Shown piece after piece: positions 57,689-64,000 of a stretch of DNA of 64,000 nt. The DNA is from Bacillus sp. T3 (lineage in GTDB: Bacteria > Bacillota > Bacilli > Bacillales > Cytobacillaceae): NCBI RefSeq assembly GCF_033449965.1, contig NZ_CP137761.1, positions 3,410,001 through 3,474,000 of the forward strand, written 5' to 3'. The position numbers and the translations under genes are program-made. Positions within the stretch are counted from its first letter, which is position 1. Every line of letters begins with the position of its first letter. The notes under the pieces are model-generated. The model saw only the letters and a program-made list of their open reading frames with translations, was not told the origin of the DNA and did not search any database.

Positions 57689-59244
57689 TTTGCATATTCT
57701 ACTGCTCTTGTTTCCCGAATAACCGTCACTTTTATATGACCTGGGTAATCAAGTTCTTCTTCAATTCTCTTTCGAATATCTCGCGCTAAGCGATGTGCTT
57801 CCAAGTCATCGATTTGTTCCGGTTTAGCAATAATCCGGATTTCTCGACCTGCTTGAATCGCAAACGACTTTTCAACGCCATCAAACGACTCTGAAATCTC
57901 TTCAAGCTTTTCGAGTCGACGAATATAGTTTTCAAGAGTTTCGCTACGTGCTCCTGGTCTCGCAGCAGATAATGCGTCTGCAGCAGCAACAAGGACGGCA
58001 ATGGTTGAAGTTGGTTCAGTATCTCCATGATGGGAAGCAATACTGTTAATAACAACTGGGTGTTCCTTGTATTTCGTAGCAAGTTCTACCCCAATCTCAA
58101 CATGGCTTCCTTCCACTTCATGGTCAATTGCCTTACCAATATCGTGAAGTAATCCGGCACGACGCGCTAATGTTTCATCTTCACCTAACTCAGCAGCCAA
58201 TAATCCAGAAAGCTGAGCGACTTCAATTGAATGCTTTAACACGTTTTGGCCATAACTTGTCCGAAACTTCAATCGGCCAAGAATCTTAATTAGATCCGGA
58301 TGGAGCCCATGAACGCCTACCTCGAAGGTAGTGTGTTCACCAATTTCGCGGATATGCTCATCAACCTCACGGCGAGCTTTATCCACCATTTCTTCAATAC
58401 GTGCAGGATGGATACGTCCGTCTTGTACAAGCTTATCAAGAGCTAAGCGGGCCGTTTCTCTACGAATTGGGTCAAACCCTGACAAAATAACCGCTTCTGG
58501 AGTGTCATCAATAATGAGATCAATTCCAGTTAATGTTTCGAGAGTACGGATATTTCGTCCTTCGCGTCCAATAATTCGACCTTTCATCTCATCATTTGGT
58601 AGGTTTACAACAGAAACAGTCGTCTCTGCTACATGGTCAGCCGCACAACGTTGAATCGCAAGTGACAGTATTTCTTTTGCCTTCTTGTCCGATTCTTCTT
58701 TAATACGGTTTTCGCTTTCTTTGATCATGATTGCAGTATCATGGGCAAGTTCCTGTTCCATACGGTCCAAAATGATGTTCTTTGCCTCTTCACGCGATAA
58801 GCTTGAGATGCGTTCTAATTCAGCTTGTTGCATTCGTACCATCTCATCCACTTTGCTTTCCATCTCTTCAATATGCTGTTGTCTTTGGTTAAGAGTATCC
58901 TCTTTTCTTTCTAATTGGGCTTCACGCTTGTCTAACGATTCGTCCTTTCGATCAAGATTCTCCTCTTTTTGCAGCAAACGGTTTTCTTGTTTTTGCAGTT
59001 CATTTCTTCGCTCTCGAACCTCACGTTCAGCTTCTGTACGAAGCTTGTGAATTTCGTCCTTTGCTTCTAACAGTGCTTCCTTTTTTAACGCTTCAGCTTC
59101 TCGCTTTGCATCTTCTAAAATCTGCTCTGCAGCACTAGTTGCACCAGCAATCTTTGCTTCAGCAATGGACTTACGAATAAAATAGCCAACAACCGCACCG
59201 ACGAATAGGCCAAGCAAAATGGAGATGATCGCAATAGGTTCCAT
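57685..59244 (-). CDS. rny: Ribonuclease Y
   Basis: The 519-residue protein has one N-terminal membrane helix, a long coiled coil (about 30-190), a KH RNA-binding domain (GRIIGREGRNIRTLETLTGI) and an HD domain (HSIEVAQLSGLLA, LLHDIGKAIDHE). RNase Y starts decay of many mRNAs and is membrane-bound. It is assisted by RicA/F/T. The ATG at 59244 follows GAGGTG. It heads the rny-ymdB unit. Confidence 0.96.
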   Translation of the reverse strand: MEPIAIISILLGLFVGAVVGYFIRKSIAEAKIAGATSAAEQILEDAKREAEALKKEALLEAKDEIHKLRTEAEREVRERRNELQKQENRLLQKEENLDRKDESLDKREAQLERKEDTLNQRQQHIEEMESKVDEMVRMQQAELERISSLSREEAKNIILDRMEQELAHDTAIMIKESENRIKEESDKKAKEILSLAIQRCAADHVAETTVSVVNLPNDEMKGRIIGREGRNIRTLETLTGIDLIIDDTPEAVILSGFDPIRRETARLALDKLVQDGRIHPARIEEMVDKARREVDEHIREIGEHTTFEVGVHGLHPDLIKILGRLKFRTSYGQNVLKHSIEVAQLSGLLAAELGEDETLARRAGLLHDIGKAIDHEVEGSHVEIGVELATKYKEHPVVINSIASHHGDTEPTSTIAVLVAAADALSAARPGARSETLENYIRRLEKLEEISESFDGVEKSFAIQAGREIRIIAKPEQIDDLEAHRLARDIRKRIEEELDYPGHIKVTVIRETRAVEYAK

Positions 59245-59592
59245 CGTTTCACCTCCTCTTGCTATGATCTTTTAATACATTTCTTAACATGTCGGCATGT
59301 ACACTGGTTTCTCACATCAATATACAGCACGAGGGCTTTTAACATTTCACATACTCATAAAAATGTAAAATATACATCTTCAATTGTAAAGCTGTGGAAT
59401 TTTATTGTCAAGGGTTTCCCCCTTGTGATATCTAGTTTTCCCAATTAATGGGTTTTCTAATGCCGTATTTTGGAAATAATTTTTTGTTTGTAGTGCTGAG
59501 GCTTCATATTGGGTGTGTGGAGGTAAGATAATAGGATGAATTTAGGTATTTTCGGATGAACGTTATCATTTTTTTGATTTAAGAACTTGGAT

Positions 59593-59781
59593 CATATTTC
59601 GAGAAAGTCGTGCATATCAGAAAAACTTGTATCATAAGGATTGGGAAACATGCATATTTTCTCGAAGTCGGATCATATCGGATTGAAAGTCGTGCATATT
59701 TTTTCAAAGTTTTATCATATATTTTTTGACTTGAATCATATATGGCTTTTCGCGTGCATATATGAAAAATCGGGTGCATAT
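59593..59781. repeat. Short tandem array, unit 20-21 bp, ten CATAT words
   Basis: CATAT (once CATAA) stands at 59593, 59613, 59633, 59653, 59674, 59695, 59716, 59737, 59757 and 59777, spacing 20 or 21 bp throughout. Units alternate between ATCATAT and GTGCATAT types. It occupies the rny-recA gap, together with AT-rich DNA in which I see no gene. Confidence 0.92.
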
Positions 59782-59970
59782 ATTTCTGCAAAAATATCAT
59801 TTCTTATTAAAAATACAGGTTATATTAAAGATATTTATTTGGAAGTTTAAAATAAGAACAACATTTTTTATTAAAACGATAGAAAATTACCCAGTTTATC
59901 GAAATTGACCTGTATATTAAAGGGGTTTCCTCTATTTGCCTCATTCTCTTTACTTTCTAACCAAATAATA

Positions 59971-60004
59971 GAAAAACAGCAAAGCCGAAATATGGCCTTG
60001 CTGC
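59971..60004 (-). terminator. Terminator of recA
   Basis: CAGCAAGGCC-ATATTTC-GGCTTTGCTG followed by TTTTTC on the minus strand. Confidence 0.88.
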
Positions 60005-60011
60005 AAAATAT

Positions 60012-61803
60012 TTAGTCTATTAAATCAAGTTCCTCTTGATCATCAGTCTCTGTAACGGTCTTTTCAGCGTCTAAGTTATAGTGATCGCGAATTTTTTGTT
60101 GAATCTCAGAACGGATTTCTTTGTTTTCTTTTAAATAAAGCTTCGCATTCTCACGACCTTGACCAACGCGTTCGTCATTGTATGAATACCAAGATCCGCT
60201 CTTTTGAACGATATCAAGCTCTGAGCCCATATCGATAATTTCGCCTTCTTTAGAGATACCTTCTCCGTACATAATATCAACTTCTGCGACACGGAAAGGA
60301 GGAGCCACTTTATTTTTAACAACTTTAATCTTTGTCTTGTTACCAACAATATCGTTACCTTGTTTTAATTGTTCAGCACGACGCACTTCAAGTCGAACAG
60401 TTGAGTAGAACTTAAGGGCGCGTCCACCTGGTGTTGTTTCTGGCATATTCTATAGATTTACCATTTCTATAGTGCGGACTATCTCTTCATCTCCAAAATA
60501 GAGAGCCTTGCACTTCCAGCAGCAGCCTATCCTCTGCCGTACCCTACTCAGTTTACTTAAATAGCACTTTTCGGTAGTCTCTACACCTTCCTTATGGATT
60601 TAATAAGGCTTGGCACGGTATTACCCATAAATATGGAGGGCTTCACCGTTAGCAGCTATTACAGCCACACCCCTAGGCAAAAGGGTTCACAAGGTTTTTT
60701 TCATGCTATCGCTAGCAAGGGAAACCCAGAGTAAACTCCTTAATTTTGTTAATTACACCGTTTAAATCTTCGAGTTCATTTTCATGGATAATCTAAGAAT
60801 TAAATCGGTGAAAATCAAAATTAAGCAACTACAAGTTGATTTCCGAACATAACACCAACTTTTTCACGAATTTGGTTGATGAAAATGGCAATTGTTTTTG
60901 ATTTGTTGATGGCACCTGATAATTTACGAAGTGCTTGTGACATTAAGCGGGCTTGTAAACCTACGTGGGCATCTCCCATTTCGCCTTCAATTTCCGCTTT
61001 TGGTACAAGTGCAGCTACAGAGTCGATGACAAGGATGTCAACTGCGCCACTGCGTACAAGTGCTTCAGCGATTTCTAATGCTTGCTCACCTGTATCTGGT
61101 TGAGAAAGAAGCAATTCATCAATGTTTACACCTAAATTTTGAGCATATACTGGATCAAGGGCGTGCTCAGCATCAATAAATGCTGCTTGACCGCCTTTTG
61201 CTTGAACTTCAGCAATTGCGTGTAGGGCTACAGTGGTTTTACCAGATGATTCGGGCAGGATTGTTATACACAAGGCTTTTTATCCTTGCTTCTGGAGGTC
61301 ACCCTCATCATTACACGCTCTGGTAAACGTGTAACTACAGTTGGTCGTTTCCAACTCAGCTCAGCGTACATATTCTCCCTCAGCATGATCTGTTAGGGAA
61401 GGGACACTCTTGCCAGGATTATATTCTACATTTAGTAGGTTCACCTGGTACGCGTTACGGTACTTGATGCTTTTTAATTCATCCAGTTACCTCGGAATTT
61501 TCTCAAATTATGAGATGTTTTCCGATTTTGCCCCTTTCATCTTGCCAGTTTCCCAACAAGCGGGCGATATTCGTATCTTTAGAAAATCAATAAAGTTACG
61601 AATCACTCACCATAAATCTCAATAATTCTTCCTCGAGGGTACCCACCTACTCCTAGTGCTATGTCCAATGCAAGCGATCCACTTGGAATAGTGGAAATCT
61701 TGCGGTCGGTTTGCTCACCAAGTTTCATGATGGAGCCTTTACCGAATTGTTTTTCTATTTGTTTCAATGCCATTTCTAAGGCAGCTTGACGATCATTTGC
61801 CAC
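60012..61803 (-). CDS. recA: Recombinase RecA, three exons separated by two intervening sequences
   Basis: Exons are 61803-61609 (65 codons), 61255-60839 (139) and 60443-60012 (143 plus stop). Joined, they encode 347 residues, the normal length, in one unbroken frame. The first junction lies in the P-loop (IYG / PESSGKTT), the second after VMFGN / PETTPGGRAL. RecA polymerises on single-stranded DNA, drives recombination and triggers LexA cleavage. The start is GTG at 61803 (VANDRQ) with GGAGG 7 nt upstream. Each exon ends in T before the insert and each insert ends in G, as for group I introns. Splicing is needed to make RecA. Group I introns in recA are known in the B. cereus group; two in one gene is less usual. 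Confidence 0.93.
60444..60838 (-). ncRNA. Group I intron in recA (second intron, about 395 nt)
   Basis: On the minus strand the intron starts after exon sequence GGAAAT and ends in ATATG before CCAGAA. It contains group I core words: GTAGAGACTACC and GAGATAGTCC, whose GACTA (60575-60579) and TAGTC (60477-60481) halves form P7. A GTTTCC at 60720-60725 can pair with exon GGAAAT to form P1 with the U-G pair at the splice site, though the loop would be long. No homing endonuclease frame is present. Confidence 0.88.
61256..61608 (-). ncRNA. Intervening sequence in the recA P-loop (first intron, about 353 nt), probable group I
   Basis: Removal joins GGT to CCC-GAA exactly, with the exon ending in T and the insert in G, as in group I introns. 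Helices are visible (ATTCGTA/TACGAAT near the 5' end; CAAGG/CCTTG near the 3' end; ACACG/CGTGT). CTGGA/TCCAG might be P7. The usual R and S core words are not evident and no P1 partner was found, so the class is less certain than for the second intron. Group II is unlikely: no GTGYG start or domain V was seen. No coding frame inside. Confidence 0.65.
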
Positions 61804-62033
61804 TTCTGTTCCTCCTTTATAATAACAAGGAAGAAAAAGCAGTAATTCCTGTACGTTTCTATGATCAAACTTTGATTTGACCAAAACCTATTGGCTTTCA
61901 CGTGGTGATTCTTGTGATCGCTGTTTTTAGTTAAACGTACTTTTCACCTCTTTCCCTTCCTTGTCTCATCTCAAAACCTATTTATAATATAACTGCTTTT
62001 TTTTTGTTTGTCCACAAAAACATCGAACATTTA

Positions 62034-62047
62034 TTCGCTTTTTTCTA
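62034..62047. promoter_or_regulatory. Probable LexA (SOS) box upstream of recA
   Basis: On the minus strand CGAATAAATGTTCG, one to two changes from CGAAC-N4-GTTCG, about 230 bp before the recA start. B. subtilis recA has a similar CGAAT-type box. Confidence 0.65.
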
Positions 62048-62256
62048 TGCCAATATTTCGGGTAAAAATAAAACTTTCCCCTATGAAAAATTGAAATTCC
62101 GAGGGGATTTTTTACTATAAAATACAAATTCGCATACAAACAACAAAGTTACAAATATATCTTTTAAATTTGGTTGTTTATTGCTAGAGAGTCTTTCGAT
62201 TTCAGGTCAAATCAACAGAATGGGAAAAAACAAAATTGACTTATTTAAAAAACACT

Positions 62257-62445
62257 TAAGGCAGCGGACATGTGTTCCGCTGATATGAACAAAAAGTGTT
62301 GTTTTGATAGGCTAAACGGACAACAGATTCTCTATTTAATCATTATTTGGGATATTTCAGTGGTTTTTATATAAATAAGGCACCATATGTCCTCTTAATT
62401 CTTGCAAAACGATTATATTATAAAATAAAGAACCATATGTCCGTT
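62257..62445. repeat. Loose array upstream of recA with 50-52 bp spacing
   Basis: GGACA stands at 62266 and 62318 (52 bp). Then ATAAGG-CACCATATGTCC and ATAAAG-AACCATATGTCC stand 50 bp apart (62383 and 62433 for CCATATGTCC). GGACA and TGTCC are inverted versions of each other. It lies between cinA and recA; no gene is seen in 61885-62500. Confidence 0.6.
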
Positions 62446-62502
62446 CCATAACCTATAGCTCAGACTAATCTGGGACTAAGCGGGGTCAAAAATCTTTCAA
62501 CC

Positions 62503-62540
62503 AAAAGGGGTTCAGAATATGACATTCCGAACCCCTTTTG
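62503..62540 (-). terminator. Terminator of pgsA-cinA
   Basis: AAAAGGGGTTC...GAACCCCTTTT stem (11 bp) on the minus strand; the T run is only the four T of the stem end. Confidence 0.8.
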
Positions 62541-62563
62541 TCGACAATCACACAGAATGCCAA

Positions 62564-63814
62564 CTAAGCATTCTGTGTCTCTGATAATTTTTTTATTAAT
62601 AAGTAGAAGCCATGCTTCACGGTGCGACTGCGAACCGCATCACGGTTACCGGCAAGGAGAAGCTTTTTAACGAAGGTTGGTTTTCCTTCGATATGAAGGC
62701 CGATATAAACCGTTCCAACCGGCTTTCCTTCTGATTCGGTAGGTCCGGCAACACCTGTAAAGCTTATGCCGATATTCGCTCCCATTAGGTCTGCAACATT
62801 GCGCGCTAATTGTTCTGCGCAGGCTTCACTAACGACTCCGTCTGTATCTATAGTTTCTTTTTTCACATGGAGGATGTTTGCCTTCACTTCATTCGTGTAG
62901 CAAACGACTCCTCCTTTTAAAATCTGACTGGATCCAGCGACAGATGTAATGTTCTGCTGATACAAGCCTCCTGTTAGTGATTCAGCGCAAGCAATGGTCA
63001 GACCTTGCTGCTGTAATAGTTTCATTGCTTCCTCGAGCAGAGAGGTTTCATCATAACCATAGAGAAACTCACCAACACGTTTCCTGATTTCAGCTTCCGT
63101 TGAATCAAGTAATCTCTCAGCCTCTGAAACTTCTGCGTGCTTGGCAGTTAATCGCAATGTCACTTCCCCATCAGCTGCGAGCGGTGCAATGGTCGGATTC
63201 GTTTGTTGTTCTATTAAGTCATCAATTTCTGTTTCGAGTGTTGCCTCGCCAATTCCGAAGAAACGGAGCACTCTTGATACAATTTTTTCTCGATCGGTTT
63301 GTTTTGATAATAAATAGTTAAATCCGTAATGAGCCATCATTGGACCCATTTCACTTGGTGGTCCCGGAAACAGCATATATACACGCTTATCGTGTGCTAA
63401 GGCCATGCCAGGTGCCATGCCATTATCATTTGGTAAGACATGTGCGCCTTCTAATACTAAGGCCTGCTTACGATTATTTTCGGTCATCGTCCGATTCGTT
63501 TTCGCAAAATAATCCTCAATGGATTTTAAGGCATCTTGATCAAAGACGAGTTTTTTGCCTAAATGGGCCGCAATCGTTTCCTTAGTTAAATCATCTTTTG
63601 TTGGTCCAAGTCCACCGGTAAAAATAATTAAATCTGAGCGAGCTTCAGCAATTTCCAGTGCAGATTTCAACCGTAATGAATTATCACCAACAACGGTGTG
63701 ATAGAAAACATTTATCCCTAGATCAGCGAGCTGCTTTGAGATAAACTGCGCATTCGAATTCACAATTTGACCTAGTAAAAGCTCTGTTCCTACCGCAATG
63801 ATTTCTGCGTTCAA
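62564..63814 (-). CDS. cinA: CinA: competence/damage-inducible protein, NMN deamidase / ADP-ribose pyrophosphatase
   Basis: The 416-residue protein has the N-terminal MoaB-like COG1058 domain (IIAVGTELLLGQIVNSNAQF, FTGGLGPTKDD, LFPGPPSEM) and the C-terminal PncC-type nicotinamide-nucleotide amidase domain (IACAESLTGG, GFTGVAGP-like SFTGVAGPTESEG). It recycles pyridine nucleotides. The start is TTG at 63814 with AGGGGG upstream. In Bacilli it precedes recA and is often co-expressed with it; here a terminator, the array and the SOS box lie between. Confidence 0.94.
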   Translation of the reverse strand: MNAEIIAVGTELLLGQIVNSNAQFISKQLADLGINVFYHTVVGDNSLRLKSALEIAEARSDLIIFTGGLGPTKDDLTKETIAAHLGKKLVFDQDALKSIEDYFAKTNRTMTENNRKQALVLEGAHVLPNDNGMAPGMALAHDKRVYMLFPGPPSEMGPMMAHYGFNYLLSKQTDREKIVSRVLRFFGIGEATLETEIDDLIEQQTNPTIAPLAADGEVTLRLTAKHAEVSEAERLLDSTEAEIRKRVGEFLYGYDETSLLEEAMKLLQQQGLTIACAESLTGGLYQQNITSVAGSSQILKGGVVCYTNEVKANILHVKKETIDTDGVVSEACAEQLARNVADLMGANIGISFTGVAGPTESEGKPVGTVYIGLHIEGKPTFVKKLLLAGNRDAVRSRTVKHGFYLLIKKLSETQNA

Positions 63815-63839
63815 GATGATGCCCCCTTAGTTGATCCTA

Positions 63840-64000
63840 TTATTTTGAATTCACTAGTACTTCTTTATTTTTTGCAAAATAGTCCCAACCTGACCAAATC
63901 GTAAAGATTAACGCCACCCATAGTGCAATTAAATCAAAACGAATATTGATTAGTTCAAAGATCGTATTATGTAGTAGTAATGCAGAAATGGCGACGATTT
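63840..64000 (-). CDS. pgsA: Phosphatidylglycerophosphate synthase PgsA, C-terminus only (runs off the right edge)
   Basis: The last 53 codons are visible. Hydrophobic helices and the ending WSGWDYFAKNKEVL are typical of PgsA from Bacilli. The enzyme makes phosphatidylglycerophosphate for phosphatidylglycerol and cardiolipin. It lies 25 bp before cinA, in the conserved pgsA-cinA-recA order. Confidence 0.88.
   Translation of the reverse strand, partial: IVAISALLLHNTIFELINIRFDLIALWVALIFTIWSGWDYFAKNKEVLVNSK

Noticed and set aside
59593..59781. CRISPR or iteron-type replication origin
   Set aside because: The conserved word is only about 5-8 bp, with no replication initiator gene; the same layout with other words occurs at several intergenic sites.
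61256..61608. Group II intron in recA
   Set aside because: No GTGYG start, no domain V-like hairpin, and the exon-T / intron-G boundaries fit group I.

Overview
The window is chromosomal DNA from a low-GC, endospore-forming member of the Bacillaceae. The gene set and order match the Bacillus subtilis yneK-ccdC-ccdA / yneF-sirA-tkt-ynzC-yneB-yneA-lexA / glnA-glnR-ynbB-hflX-spoVK-hfq-miaA / mutL-mutS-cotE-ricA-miaB / spoVS-ymdB-rny-recA-cinA-pgsA backbone. Sporulation genes (sirA, a Spo0E-type phosphatase, spoVK, cotE, spoVS) confirm a spore former. Species cannot be fixed from sequence alone.

Layout. 1-4.8 kb: a sortase-type pilus locus (pilin cut by the window edge, a SipA-like signal peptidase homologue without its catalytic residues, a small protein, a large wall-anchored protein) and a degenerate-GGDEF/SARP-like regulator. 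5.56-14.55 kb: a genomic island inserted in the gene for selenocysteine tRNA, flanked by a 63-bp duplication of the tRNA 3' half. Its cargo is a membrane-bound ubiquitin-like conjugation system: Ubl (YukD-like), E1 (ThiF-type), E2 (UBC-6TM-FHA), JAB/JAMM peptidase with LysM, HtrA-type protease and two RING-finger membrane proteins. 14.8-21.5 kb: yneK, ccdC, ccdA, a Spo0E-like phosphatase, a heterodimeric ABC exporter, yneF. 21.5-28.4 kb: sirA, cydAB, tkt, niaP. 28.6-32.9 kb: SOS division-control cluster (ynzC, yneB, yneA, lexA), then glnA-glnR. 33-40.4 kb: ynbB, hflX, a TRIC-type channel, spoVK, hfq, miaA, mreBH. 40.5-48.7 kb: mutL, mutS, cotE, ricA, miaB. 49-55.5 kb: fructose operon fruR-fruK-fruA and korAB. 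56-64 kb: spoVS, ymdB, rny, recA interrupted by two introns, cinA and the end of pgsA.

Three genome-wide signals stand out. (1) All twelve frameshifts found in otherwise conserved genes sit at a CCGG tetranucleotide; in ten, restoring the frame needs only removal of one A or T from CCWGG to give CCGG. This points to a modification-linked base-calling artefact (a methylated CCGG), not to real pseudogenes. I therefore report these genes at their full corrected length. (2) Seven intergenic regions hold unrelated short tandem arrays whose unit is either about 20-21 bp or about 50-52 bp, i.e. about two or five DNA helical turns. (3) recA is split into three exons by an intervening sequence in the P-loop and a second one with a recognisable group I intron core; removing both gives an intact 347-residue RecA.

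Gene coordinates, motifs and exon boundaries were read by eye. No alignment, folding or database search was run.
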